This document shows positions 1 to 11,531 of a stretch of 64,000 nt of DNA, in pieces. This stretch comes from Dicyema japonicum (taxonomy: Eukaryota > Dicyemida > Rhombozoa > Dicyemidae). Position numbers and translations under genes: made by a program. The stretch covers positions 1,378,295 to 1,442,294 of the forward strand of contig RDEW01000007.1 of assembly GCA_011109175.1 (NCBI GenBank), written 5' to 3'. The notes under the pieces are model-generated. The model was not told where the DNA came from, searched no databases, and was given only the letters and a program-made list of their open reading frames with translations. The number at the start of each line of letters is the position of its first letter. The first letter of the stretch is position 1.

Positions 1-99
1 GAACACTTTTTGTCTTGTCCTCCCCATCTGTAATACGTGGTATTTCCCAGTATATGAGTCAATGGCTTTGCTTCCCTTTAAGTTGCTCGACATCCTGTT

Positions 100-1540
100 C
101 TAAACGACTTCTCCATTCTTAATCATTCTCAAGGATTTATCGATTCGTTGCAATTTTTATTGATGCTCTCTTCAACTTTTTTAACAGTGCGACAATCTGT
201 TGCTTTGTTTTTTAAAGTAACATTCCCTAAGACCATAAATGAGGTAGAGAATCACTGTTTGTTACTTGATGAACAGAAATGTGTTCGTACCAAGCCTTAG
301 TTTCCATATACAGAAGAGTACCTGATGTGTTTTCTTTTTATACTCGCTATGTCTCCGGTTAAGTTTCCTGTTTTCTTAAAAACAACATTCATGTATTTTA
401 CGGAGTCAACATGATTGACTCCATCCAAAGTGCCTCCTTCACGTCCACATCTCCTCAGTCAAAATGGATGGCATTTGTATCGTAGTTTCAGCCCATGTAG
501 GCTACACCAGTTCCTGATTTCTTCCATATATAGTCTTTGCATCCATTTGAGAGTGTACTCGATCTTAATGCGTCGGATGTGAGCACATTGTCGGCATATA
601 ATAACTGTCTTTTACTTGGGCATTTAGGTAGAGGAAAGCTTGTCATGATAATGCCAAAGAGTAGAGGGCAGAGGATACATCCTTGAGGGACTTCTCTCTC
701 CAGCTCTACTATATTAAACAGGTAACGTTCGTGTTTTATCTAAAAGTTTCTTTCGCGAAGTTTTACTGAAAACGATTAGTTCCATTATCTTCGAGCAAAT
801 AAGATCGATAGATTTGCGGATCTTTCCTCGGTTTTCCTGGTTTTGCTATCATTAGAACATTTGTCGTTTTCCAGCTATCAGGAGAGTATGGCATATTTGA
901 GACCTCCCATTAAACACATTCAAGAAAAATCCAAGTAAAACTTCAGGGCCTACTGTATAATCATCTTCACCTTCAGGAGTGAGATTTCCTCAGCAGTTTA
1001 GGGTAAGTTACCCTGAGGTACAGTATCAACCTCAAAAGAATCTCTCAACGTTCCAAAGTAGCAAAAAATAACGGGCATGTACAAATTCTTATTGAGTTGG
1101 GTCTCAAAGATAAAAAGCATCGCTTTATCCGTGGAGAAAGATCTGGTTTTCCAATTTTTATAGCACAATATTGTCGGGGTGATTCCTTACCATTCTGATA
1201 GACTTTCCAGAAGGAAGGATTGTATTTATTCAATTTACTCAATTCAGAATTCCATTTGTCCTCGGACTAAGATGGACCACCTATTTTTGTAGATTTTTAA
1301 TCATGCTGGTCCGAGCATAGTATTTTGCAGATTTACATTTTTCCAGTTGTTTCAACCTCATGTTGTTTCTCTTTACAATCGAAGATACGTCTGCCCGATA
1401 AGAAGAGGGAAATTAGGGAAACTCCTAGTTTGTTTCCCTTGTGGGCAAAAAATTGGTTGTTTTCTTTTGATGTAAAGATTTTCAAGATTTTCTGATTCCG
1501 GTGTCTATGGTTAGCTTCCTCTCTCATTTCCTTGAATACT
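100..1540 (-). mobile_element. LINE-A remnant, EN-RT linker and RT palm (degraded)
   Basis: Read on the minus strand, about 1240-1045 gives the spacer between endonuclease and reverse transcriptase with an NPSFWKVY motif shared with the copy at 46,446-46,634. About 700-560 gives the RT stretch VPQGCILCPLLFG followed by LLYADN, i.e. the catalytic YADD box with the second Asp changed to Asn. Frames are broken in many places, so the copy is dead. The first 100 bases show nothing I can name. Confidence 0.7.
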
Positions 1541-1889
1541 ACTAGAAAGATCTAGACCCTTTGCCATTGACTCTGATATTCTTCATAGATTTTAACGCTC
1601 ATAAGGAGTAGGGAAATATAATATTGCCTTCGCTCTATTCAATGACAGATACTACAACTGTCTGGGGGATGTTTGTTAACCTTAATGTCATCTTCCACGT
1701 TGTTTCCTTGTCGATGTGTACGTCATATTGCATTTTCATGTTGCTTCCATTTGCTTTCCTTGAGTATTCCTTTGATTTCTGAATTCTTTGAATTATCGGT
1801 GCTAAGAGTTATACACATGACTTATTAAAATTGTCAGGTCTCATCTGGGTTATTATACTCAGATGGATACGATAAGAAACTTTTTCCTT

Positions 1890-2045
1890 TATAAAAATTC
1901 AAATACAAACCGTAGGAGGAAGCTAGCCATGGAACCAAGATTCAAATACAAACCGTAGGAGGAAGCTAGCCATGGACACCGAAATCACTTAATTAGACGA
2001 TAACTCTTATCCTCTTCTTATGGTTTTGTGGTTAATAGACTATTA
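1890..2045 (+). repeat. LINE-A 3' end with 43-bp tandem duplication
   Basis: The stretch CATGGACACCGAAATCACTT and the following AATTAGAC...CTCCTCTT...GGTTAAT match the 3' tails of LINE-A copies at 8,390-8,475 and 49,740-49,805. A 43-bp unit starting at 1,897 is repeated at 1,940. The coding part upstream (1,541-1,890) is too degraded to read. Confidence 0.6.
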
Positions 2046-2278
2046 TACCAACAGCTTCAAATAGATGATCCTCAAGTTCTGAGATGGCAAAATCAGAGCC
2101 TTAACATAAGTGCATTCGAGACTTTTTTTTTCTCAGAATTTAGGGTTTCCGATATTTCTTGAGTCAGCAACCTCGTCCATGCTCACAAGAGGGAAATTGG
2201 TTTTAATCTACCATGAAACTCGCTGTCGTCAAAGGTAGGAAAGACACTGAAATTGAAATTAATTTCTGAAGACCACAG

Positions 2279-4400
2279 TTAACGACAAAAACAAGAAATT
2301 ATGTGATCCCGGCGAATTTCAATAGGGCTCTCAGCTTGGTCCGGTGGTCTTCCCTCGATCCAACACAAGCACGCACTAGAAAAGTGATCCTCTGGTATCG
2401 TCGAGTTTGGCCTCCTTTTCTTCTTATTAGGTCTTCCAGGGGGTAGGTGTAAATTTAGATCGCCTTTGATCCAGTTTTCTATCACGGAAAACGATCTTTT
2501 TTGGGTTGCCCCAATTCTCTGGCATTCGTCCAAGAAATTGAGGGCCCCATGATTCACATGCATATGCTCGACGTACTGGCTGTATAGTGATTTCAGAACG
2601 AGATGACTTCCGATCTTCCATAAACCAGAGATCCCATTCAAGAGGTTGATTTTCTTTTCACATTTGTTTAAAACATTTTCCACGTGGCGCGAGAAAATCA
2701 TATAGGTGTCGAATACTACTCCCAAGATCTTCTGCCATTTTTGAATGACAACTTCCATCTGCTTCTACATCCACTGTCCTGTTGGATGTTCTCTTATCAG
2801 AGGTAAGGAGAGACGTAACCGATTGACAGACTGTTTTCACTTAACCAGTAGATTAAGCAGTTTACAAGTAATTGTAATCTCTCCGAGGGGACTTGAACGT
2901 CTTGGTCCCTGGATGCAATAACAATATCATCTCTCATAAGCTAGTAAAAGTCATCCCCATGTTCTGGAGTCGGGACATCATTCAAGAAAAGGTTGAAGAG
3001 TATAGGGGACAGAGGAGATCTTTAGGGTATTCCATTTGGAATTATACGGGAGATCGACCGTAAGTTTCCCAAACAGACCCGTACTCTTCGTCCACTGAGG
3101 AAATTCACCAGCCTGAGTTTGAAATTCCCAGGTATATCCGTCTGATAGATTTTCCTGGTGAGTCTTTTCTTGGGATGAGTCAAATGCCATGTGAATGTCT
3201 ACAGAACATAGAATTGTCTTTTTGTGCCTGGATTTGTCGGTGAACCCGAGCGAATAAAATCACTCAGGGATAGTAGGTAGGCTATTTGTCGAGTGAAGGG
3301 ATTTAAATCCGTGTTGGAATGGTTTCTCTGGGATTGTTCCTCTGATCTTCTGAAGAACTGGTTTTTCCAAAATTTTCGACATTGAAAATAGCAACGATAC
3401 CGGTCTGAATGATGCCGGGTCGTTTTTTGGTTTCCATCTTCAATATCGGGCGGATGTAGGCGAGTTTCCATAGTGAGGGATCGCGTTTTCCCTTAAAGAC
3501 CAATTATAATCTTTGTAAAGGTCCTGATCCTCTCCGGTCCAAAATTTTTCAGCAGGATAACAGGGATTCCATCGGGCCGTGGGAATAGGTAGTCTTTGTA
3601 TTTAGCAGTGCTTCTTTTACATCCGTTTCTGAAAAGTAGGAAAATAAGCGGTCCCTCTTCGGTTATTCCAAAAGAAGTTGACCTGTCTTGATCTTCCGTT
3701 TCTCTTTATGGGCAATTTTCACATAATACTTCATAATGGAATTCAGATCCTTCTGGCTGTATTCGGATTCGTCGATTGGTCTATCATCAACCCTTGATAT
3801 GTCCAGAATGATTTTCCATACTTGGGGTTGTCTGATTTAAGTTCAAAGCTGTGAGAACTCGTGACCATTTTGCTTTCTGTATTTTAAGTTCTTTGGCCTT
3901 TATATTTTCATTCAGTGCTTTCAGTCGGAGTTTTGCCTCGGTTGAGCGAATTCCAGCCTTTTGAGGCTATTCTTTCCTTGACCAAAGCCTCTTGTGTAGC
4001 AGGTGTGTCTTATTGGGGCAGCCATTTTTCTCCCTTGCAGAATGATGTCATTTATGTGATACACCGCCTTGTCAAGAAAGGAGAAATCCTCCAGATTTAC
4101 GTCAGCCAAACGATATTCAGTAATAATCCGGAAAAGGTTCCAGTTTGCGGATTTGTACATGTAGGTCGGCTTCTTTTATCACAAAATACCTCCCTCGGAT
4201 CTTCAATAAAATAGGGTTGTGGTCGCTTCTGGTATCGTATATGACGGACCAAGTTACTCTTGTAGAGAGGGTTGGAGAGCAGAGAGTGATGTCTGGGGAT
4301 GTGGGATGGTCAGAATTCCTGAAAGGGGTTGTTGTGTGTTTCGAGGGGTCATTAATGATCATCAGTTTTCCAGACTGCGAGAGTAGAAGTCTTCCTCTTG
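2279..4400 (-). mobile_element. LINE-A copy, APE endonuclease to RT thumb, degraded
   Basis: Reading from 4,362 down: the end of an apurinic-type endonuclease with the SDHNPILL motif (4,250-4,200), a linker, RT palm start with WKLAYIRPILK (3,470), the motif-A remnant MAFDSSQEK (3,190), then the RT thumb beginning KILGVVFDTYMIFSRHVENV (2,730) and the C-terminal tail down to 2,279. Domain order is that of an APE-type, single-ORF non-LTR retrotransposon of the Jockey/CR1/I group. Frames are broken by many indels. Confidence 0.8.
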
Positions 4401-4464
4401 CATCGACAGGCTGACTTGACAGCCAAATGGGATGTTTGGCAATCAGGTCTCATCAGATCAAGAT

Positions 4465-4535
4465 ATCCAGACAAACAAGCAGAAAACTTCAACCAATTAG
4501 CCACGCAGCACCACATGGCGCCAGGCGGCTCTTAA
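4465..4535 (-). repeat. Fragment of the R1 SINE-like repeat head
   Basis: About 70 bp, reverse complement, match the first part of the R1 repeat at 47,318-47,390, including the tRNA-A-box-like TGGCTAATTGGTTGAAG. It sits at the 5' side of the minus-strand LINE-A copy, so it may be LINE 5' UTR sequence rather than an independent insertion. Confidence 0.55.
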
Positions 4536-4730
4536 ATTAACCAAATATTGAATACAAGTGGGAAACAATAACATAATTAAGAGCAGACACAGAAAATCAA
4601 AGATATCTATTTTAAATTATAAATTACTTTTAATTTGTATTTTTTAAATATTTTCATTTTTTAAATCGCATGGTGGTGGAAACTATTGAATCTGGTTTTA
4701 TACAATTTTTAACTATAAGGGAACAATAAA

Positions 4731-5096
4731 ATGATATTTGTCTCTGAGGAAGACTTAAAGGATCTTCCCGACCTTAATCTTGTTGACGTTGAACGGGAAT
4801 ATGGAGCGATTATGCCAAACGGTGAGATTAATTGGCTCTGTCCTTGTTTGGGAGGAATGACATGTGGTCCCTGTGCTGCTGAGTTCCGGAAGGCCTTTTC
4901 GTGTTTTCATAGCAGTGAGGATGAGGTTAAAGGACAAAACTGTTTGGATGATTTCCACGAAATGCAAAAATGTATGGCCAAATTTCCTAAGGTTTACGCA
5001 AATGAAGAACAGGTACCTGATCTCAACAACCAGGAAAACGAAACCAATAAATTATTAATTCTGACTTTTTTTATAATCCAGTCTTATTTTAAATAA
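4731..5096 (+). CDS. CHCHD4: Mitochondrial intermembrane-space import oxidoreductase MIA40
   Basis: A 121-residue protein matching CHCHD4/MIA40, the disulfide relay receptor that traps and oxidises cysteine-rich proteins entering the mitochondrial intermembrane space. The N-terminal half has MPNGEINWLCPCLGG with the redox-active CPC. The twin CX9C hairpin follows: CAAEFRKAFSC and CLDDFHEMQKC. Animal MIA40 has no presequence, which fits the short N-terminus. The ATG at 4,731 is preceded by an AT-rich leader. The tail after about residue 90 is unlike the acidic tail of vertebrate MIA40. A 21-nt GT...AG stretch at 5,013-5,033 keeps the frame and has no stop, so it could be a hidden intron. The gene looks intact and single-copy here. 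Confidence 0.95.
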   Translation: MIFVSEEDLKDLPDLNLVDVEREYGAIMPNGEINWLCPCLGGMTCGPCAAEFRKAFSCFHSSEDEVKGQNCLDDFHEMQKCMAKFPKVYANEEQVPDLNNQENETNKLLILTFFIIQSYFK

Positions 5097-5174
5097 TAAA
5101 TTTTAATGTTTTTTGCGAAGGCGTTTTATCTAATCACCGCCGTTTGAGTCTCTGCTTCAGCCAAAGTCCTTTGC

Positions 5175-5248
5175 GGGGTCTCAGGGCTCGCATCTCTTCG
5201 AAGCAGGCCTTCGTGAAGAGATGCGTCCGCCTTTTCTCCCACGACCCC
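5175..5248. other. GC-rich imperfect hairpin
   Basis: CGCATCTCTTC at 5,189-5,199 pairs with GAAGAGATGCG at 5,215-5,225 across a 15-nt loop; GGGGTC (5,175-5,180) and GACCCC (5,243-5,248) can pair outside it. This is a GC-rich island in AT-rich DNA between MIA40 and a LINE-A. No tRNA or spliceosomal snRNA pattern is visible. It could be part of the LINE 5' UTR. Confidence 0.4.
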
Positions 5249-5639
5249 GGAAGTCTCCACCGCAATAGGGGTGAAATGGTGGTAATCGCTGAGAGATCAT
5301 TACTTTCGGATTTTCCCGCCCTCAGTTTTAATGTTATGTGTGAGGTATTGAGTCTATTATTAGGAATATTCGAGAATTAATTACTAATAATTTTCTTTGT
5401 TCCCCCCCCCTAAGCAAATGGTTTTTTTCAAATTCCTCCAATATGAGCGAGCTTGATAGCAACCAAAGGTCACTCTCAGGACCACTAATGTCACTAAGTG
5501 ACTTGTAACGTGCGAATACTATCAGCTGAGTACTTGATGGTATCCGCCTCCTACAACTAATATGCCCCAGACGGGATTCGAAACGAAACATTTGATTTGA
5601 CCCCCCAAATCTCATTCTAACATTAATAAATTGATGTGT

Positions 5640-8475
5640 CGGTCTTTCCGTAGTACTGTCTTTTTTTAAGGTTAAGAACCATTTGCTCTTCCCCACCCAG
5701 ACTCTTTATGCCTGGATGGTATACCTCAACTGGAAACTCGAGATGTTGTTTGTTCCCCTGGATTCTATTGCTTTCTGGAGATATTGAACAAAACCCTGGA
5801 CCAAAACCCTTTGTTATTATGCAACTCAATGCTAACGGAATAAAAACAAAGATTCGATCTTTATTAACGAAGCACAAGATTGACATCTGCCTTATCCAGG
5901 AGTCAAAACTATCTACAAAGAGTTCAACCCCACTTTTTCCTGGATACATCTCTATCAGAAAAGACCGCATTGGACGTGGTGGCGGCTTACTCACAATTAT
6001 CAGAAACGGTCTATCCTTCCACGATGTAAGCTTGCAAGTGGATGATTTAATTCTACACGACAAGACCGCGGAACAAATTTCTATTGATCTTATTAATGGG
6101 TCAGAACATCTTATTCTAATCAACATTTACATTCCACCGCCGGGATCCTGTCCTAATAACTATGTTCCGAAGCTCGACAAACTACAAGAAATTCGAAATG
6201 TGTTGCTATGTGGGGATTTCAACGGCAAACATCCGCAATGGCTTAGTACCCAGTCGGCAGACAAGAGGGGGAGTCTAATTATCGACTCTCGAAAAAATGG
6301 TGATTCTGAATCACCCGAATGTGTTCACAAGGACACCTATCCGAAGAAATGACAACCCAACCTCCCCCGACATATCCATTGCTTCTTCTAGGATTACCCC
6401 GAAGATTTCATGGAACGTCTCCTACGATTTTCATAGTGATCAATAACTCCATTGCTTCCTCTAGGATTGCCCCGAAGATTTCATGGAACGTCTCCTACGA
6501 TAAGATTTCATGGAACGTCTCAAATTATATTAAAACTGAGCCGATTCAATAACTCGCGTAGAATTAAAGCAACCTTCAAGGTCTACAAGAAAGCTGACTG
6601 GTCGAATTTCAAGCTCTTCGTTGACAATAACCTAATACACTTTGATCCCACCTCATTTTGCTCCATCGACATGCTTAAATCAGAGAATTACAAAGCTCAT
6701 CAGAGAAAAGAAAGATAGGGCGTGGAAGCTCCTATTATCATCTATTGGACATATGAAATCCACGAGTCTTTTATGGAAAACTATTCGTCGAATCAAGCTA
6801 AACTTATCAGATGAATCAGAATCTTTTTCTGCTCCAAATACTGTGCAAGCTAACAACCTAATGAAATATTACGCATCCATAAGCCACAAGGACTTCTCGA
6901 AATCCCATTATTGTCAATTTCGGAATTTAGTGCCTAAACCAACTTCATGGATCAATCTGTTTACGCATGCCGAGGTCACACAGGCTATAAGATCGATGAA
7001 GAGATCTTTACGTGTGGACCTGACGGCATCCCGGGAATTTTGTTAAAACACCTTGGTAATGCTGCAATCAATTCAATTACGTCAATTTTTAATTTGTCTT
7101 CTAACATGAACGTCATCCCATGCAAATGGAAAAACTCACTTATAATACCGATCCTTAAACCAGGAAAACCGAAAACCTTACCTTCTTCCTACCGTCCAAT
7201 TTCATTAACGTGCGCATTATCGCGCCTAATGGAGAAACTCGTACTCTGGAAAATTAAACCCCATTTGCCCGACTGCCACTTTCAACATGGTTTCAAATGT
7301 GAGCGTTCAACTACGACACATTTGACTTCACTGTCTCAATTTATATCAGAAGGGTTCAACGTACCGAAACGCCATCTACGGACAATAGTGGTTTTCTTGG
7401 ATATCCAGAAGGCGTTCGATTCTGTCTCGAGAACATTACTCACGAAGAAGTTTTTTGACACACCATTCAGACGGATTTGAAAAGATGGATAGCCAATTTT
7501 CTCTCCGGAAGAAGAGGACGTGTCTGTATAGACCACGCAAGATCGAGGTCCCGTCTCCTACCAAATGGCGTCCCTCATGATCGCCCTCTCTCCGGCATTA
7601 TTCAACTTGTTCCTCAACGATTTACCCTGCCCTGGAGGACCAGATTCAATGCTTCTCACTTATGCTGACGACCTAATCATCGCTAGCAGGAACAAATACG
7701 TGGGTACAGCAAAATCAGAGCTTCAGTCACATATTGACGACCTGGGAGCCTGGTTGAAGTTGAATCGTCTCTCCGTATCCAGGGATAAATCAACGTATAC
7801 AATCTTCACCACGGACAGAAAAGAAAAACATACACTGGATTTGAACATTTTTGGAGACTCCTTACCACTACAGACTCGTCCAACTATCCTGGGAGTGACA
7901 TTTGACCCTTTGATGACATTTTCTCAACATGTGAAGAACGTTATGACAAAGGGTCTCAGGAAACTTAATATAATCAAACCGCTCTTGAAGTCCAAACCTT
8001 CACAGGAATGCGCCCTCGTCGTTTTCAATTAACTCCTAAAATCGACGATTGAGTACGCTTGTGCCTCATGGGCCTATGGAGCTTCGATATCAAATTCACT
8101 CAAGATCAATACCCTAATTAGTAAACTAGCACGTCAAACGAATCTACTCCCGATCTTTTCCCTCCAATGCTTGACCACGCCGCAATCAAAAATAATGGCT
8201 CCGGCTTCATCTGTCTGTGTGGCAAGTCGTTTCTTCCATTCAAGGCTAAAGGCCTCAAATACACGAAATTTGGGGAAAAACCCCACTCCTCTTCAAACTC
8301 TAATGAAAGATGATCGTCGTCTATTCAGGAAAGCCGTGGGTACTCTGGAGGAACACAGGAAAAACCTCTCGATCCTGTTGAGGCGTACCGGGATCACTTA
8401 ATTAGTTGGTTTACTCCTTCTTTCTTGGTGTTCCCTTTTCGGGTTATTAAATAAATAAAGGTTAATAAAGCAAAA
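5640..8475 (+). mobile_element. LINE-A, nearly full length, with 2A-like N-terminal motif
   Basis: Coding starts at 5,708. The N-terminal segment ends in LLLSGDIEQNPGP (5,768-5,803), a 2A-like sequence, directly followed by the APE endonuclease (QLNANGIKTK, CLIQESKL, LLCGDFNGKHPQW). The RT runs from about 6,640 to 8,030 with SSYRPISLT, VVFLDIQKAFDSV (7,380-7,425), TYADDLIIAS (7,660-7,690) and ILGVTFDPLMTF. The conserved C-terminal tail ends near 8,400. Frameshifts near 6,350, 6,700, 7,000, 7,480, 7,565 and 8,030 break the reading frame. The end is GGTTATTAAATAAATAAAGG. The single-ORF EN-RT layout puts it in the Jockey/CR1/I-like radiation. Confidence 0.9.
6376..6521 (+). repeat. Tandem duplication inside LINE-A
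   Basis: A unit beginning CCATTGCTTC at 6,376 recurs at 6,449 (period 73), and its AAGATTTCATGGAACGTCTC core recurs a third time at 6,502, 27 bp after the copy at 6,475. The duplication lies between the endonuclease and RT domains and helps break the ORF. Confidence 0.8.
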
Positions 8476-8593
8476 ATGCTTGCTTGAATATCAAGCACTC
8501 TTGTTGATATTAATTAACTAAGGAAGTTGATTAGACATAAGGAAGATACGGACTTATAAAAACCGAAAACGGCCGTTTATTGTTGATATTAAA

Positions 8594-9040
8594 ATGGTTA
8601 GTGGTATTGAGTTACTTTAGAACTATAAATACGATCCCAATAAGACCTATTACAATTTTGAGGGTGCGGAGATTATTACTCCTAAGAATATATACCACCA
8701 AGTAGTAAATCTATAAATATTAGATATGTCTTGAGTACGAAGAATTGATTGATCAAGCAATTGCTAATCAACAAGAGAAGAAGGTTAGTTTATTTTTTAA
8801 CAAACACAGATACCTCACAAAATAGAAGAAAGAGCTCCCCCAACACCAATATTTGAAAAGAAAGTCATTCCTGTCGGCATCTTTGGGGACAAATATTCCC
8901 CTAAACTTTCACGTACAAATCATATTAATGCAAACAATGTTGGGAGTCGCGAAATTGATAAAACAAATAAAGTTAAGGCAACTAAAAAGAACAAATCAAA
9001 TAAAAACACTTCACGTAAGAAAAAACAAAAGAACAAGTGA
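8594..9040 (+). CDS. Four-exon gene of unknown function, lysine-rich C-terminus
   Basis: Four open segments join cleanly across three GT...AG introns typical of this genome: 8,597-8,620 (24 bp), 8,702-8,723 (22 bp) and 8,784-8,809 (26 bp). If the ATG at 8,594 is the start, exon 1 holds only the start codon; upstream the frame is open back to a TGA near 8,535, so an earlier start or exon is possible. The predicted protein is about 123 residues, with an acidic/aromatic first half (NYKYDPNKTYYNF, CLEYEELIDQAIA) and a very basic tail ending in TSRKKKQKNK before TGA at 9,038. The tail suggests nucleic-acid binding or a nuclear/nucleolar protein, but I do not recognise the family. The three in-frame splices are the main evidence that it is real. 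Confidence 0.6.
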
Positions 9041-11531
9041 AGAATGTAAACACTAACAAGAAATCTGGAAAATCTAACTGTCCACCAAAAACAAATAGAA
9101 ACCATGCATTAAAAAAATCTTTAAAACTTAGTAATTTTGACATTTTTTAATTGAGTTTGTTTTTAATTTTATTACCTGAAATGTCAAATGACAAATGACA
9201 GTCAATTTTTTGCTCTTTGACTTCTTCAATTCCTAAGAAGCGCTATTTGATGTACCTAACTAAATAGACGCCTGGTAGCTAACCGGCAGCCAAAAAGACC
9301 CTCTCTTCCATACTCTTGTGGAAGGCTTCCACAGTGGCAAATATAGAAGAACGTGATGTTTGGAAAATGCGTCCTACCTAGAACATGGAAACTGAATAAA
9401 AACTCTTTCATGTATATCTGACTCCTTTCTATTTTATCCTTTTTCCTCGCGGAGGGTCAGTGATCTGCCTCCTATGAGTCCAGATGTTTCCATGACGACT
9501 GGTTTAAAAATGAACTGTCGGGCTAGAAATTCGTATTTCTTAAGGGTCTCAGTTTTTTCCGAGCCTGGGTGAGTTGCTGTCATAGCATTAATTTCTGGCA
9601 TTTTATTAAATTTCTATGTCAGCCTTTAGTTCCATATAATCCACGATAACACCAGACTAACTAATCAACTGATCATAAGGGCGATTTTTATTTTGACTTT
9701 ATAAATCGGAAATTTTGATCTAAAAATTGACTTTAAAATTGCAAAATTTTGACTTTTTTGATGATAAATTTATTTACAGATTATCTGACAGATAATCGAA
9801 AAGTTAGCCGCAGAAGACAATGACGACAAGATATTAAAAATATTTTTTTGTGATCAGAAATTCTTACAATAAATGTATTGACATATTTCTGTCCACACTT
9901 TTTCAGGCAAGTGTAATTAGAAGGAAGATTATGTCCAATACCCTCAAACAAGTCTCGTTAGCTTTTACTGTTCATCTTATGGAAGAGAATATCGGATTCG
10001 ACAAAAGCCTTAGTGACTTTATCGTTCCATGTGTTCGGCAGATGGGACAAGAAAATCAATGGGTTTCATAGTATTGAAACGTAAAATAGTTATAAAAATA
10101 ATAAACCTGCTAATTTGAATGATTTTTAGACGATCTATGCGATTCAATAAAAAATGCTTTTTTACAGTTAAATGTCCCACATAAATTCCAAAAAATTTCT
10201 TGTGAGTTGATGATAGAAAATTCATCAGGATATTTCTAACAACAGACTTAATATTGACAATGTCATTCACAATTGAACGCGGCATCACAGTGAATGTTGA
10301 TAATTGATCCCACGCTAGTATTTTTATTTTAAAAATCGAAAAATTAAAAAAATAAAAATCAATAAAAATTTTGACTTTATTGACCTAAAAATTAAATTTG
10401 ACCTTCTTTGACATTACCCAAATTTTGACTTTTATAACTTTTGATTTATATTATATTTTTGATTAAAAATTACATTTTTATAAGTTTAAAATTTTAAAGA
10501 ATTTTTGACTTAATTGACAAAAATTGCTCTAGTGATCATATTCAGTTATTTCATTAAAGTAAAATAACTATGGGGGAGAGCTGCTGCTGACATTACGGAG
10601 TAAGCGTTTTCGCGGACAACTGCGATCCCAATTCGTTACCTCAACCAGACCGCTTCCCTCACGTCATTCTTTACATTTTACTTCACTGTGTGAAACTGAA
10701 TTTTCCACCATTTCGACTTCTTCCATTTGAATTGACACATGCGCAAATAATAGATGATACACATGATGTGTCTGGTTCATCCCAAAAAACCTCAGATCAT
10801 CAAAGTCTTTATTATTTATTAGTGCTCAACTTAAGTCACAGATTACTACCCAAAAGATCATGAATCGTTGTACATGGACATCCGTGAAATCTTCCTCCAT
10901 GTAGACATTTTCTGGAATTCTTGAATCCATTCATAGATTGTGACCAAACAGATTCCACGAGACTGTGTTATTAACCTATTTAGGGGTTTGCTAGACCCAT
11001 GTCTGTAAAGCTTCGAGTATTCTGGCACCCCAAATACATCTGACAGTTCTCTGAGAGCGTCCGATCTTGGTTGTGACTTTTCTGCTAGCCACCGGTTTCT
11101 TCGCTTGAATAAATATTCTAAAGGTTCCTCTCAGTCAAGGGTGGTATTAAACAAAAATTATTGGTTGATATAATTAATTAAGTTATCAGTATCTTGGTGG
11201 ATAGTCGGTTTAGACAAATTCATAAGACTGGGACTCGAAAGTCGTTCACAGTGAGTTTGGTTAGAAGATACAAATTGGTAATTGGATAAATCCACAAGTT
11301 AGTGATTAAAGAGTTGAGGTGGTGACGTACCTCTATTGCAAGAATCTCTAATAATCTTGATTATAAATGAAAGTCATTATCTCCCTTCATCTCGTGTGCA
11401 TGGACGAAGTGACAAACTTAGACGACATCAGAAAAAAGTAGTTCTAAAAAAGCAACTGTCGGATACCTGTATGATTCGGAGTCTACGTAAAAATTCAGAA
11501 AAAATAATGATCACAAGAAGAAATAGCTATT
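9041..11531. other. AT-rich intergenic repeats, no gene supported
   Basis: About 2.5 kb between the unknown gene and LINE-C. It contains the 10,080-10,530 repeat described separately and short open frames (e.g. 9,850-10,071) without recognisable domains or splice structure. Confidence 0.5.
10080..10530. repeat. Interspersed AT-rich repeat shared with 24,380-24,740
   Basis: Both regions share, in the same order, a TTCAATAAAAA stretch, AGAAAATTCATC.GGATATTTCTAA, a run of TTTTGACTTTATTGACC-like motifs and a terminal TTGACAAAAATTGC. Indels differ between copies, so this is an old dispersed repeat of unknown class. Confidence 0.65.

Noticed and set aside
5144-5380. 78-codon plus-strand open frame
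   Set aside because: No domain, overlaps the GC-rich hairpin, composition unlike the real genes.
9850-10071. 73-codon open frame as a gene
   Set aside because: No family resemblance and no paired splice sites; lies in repeat-rich DNA.
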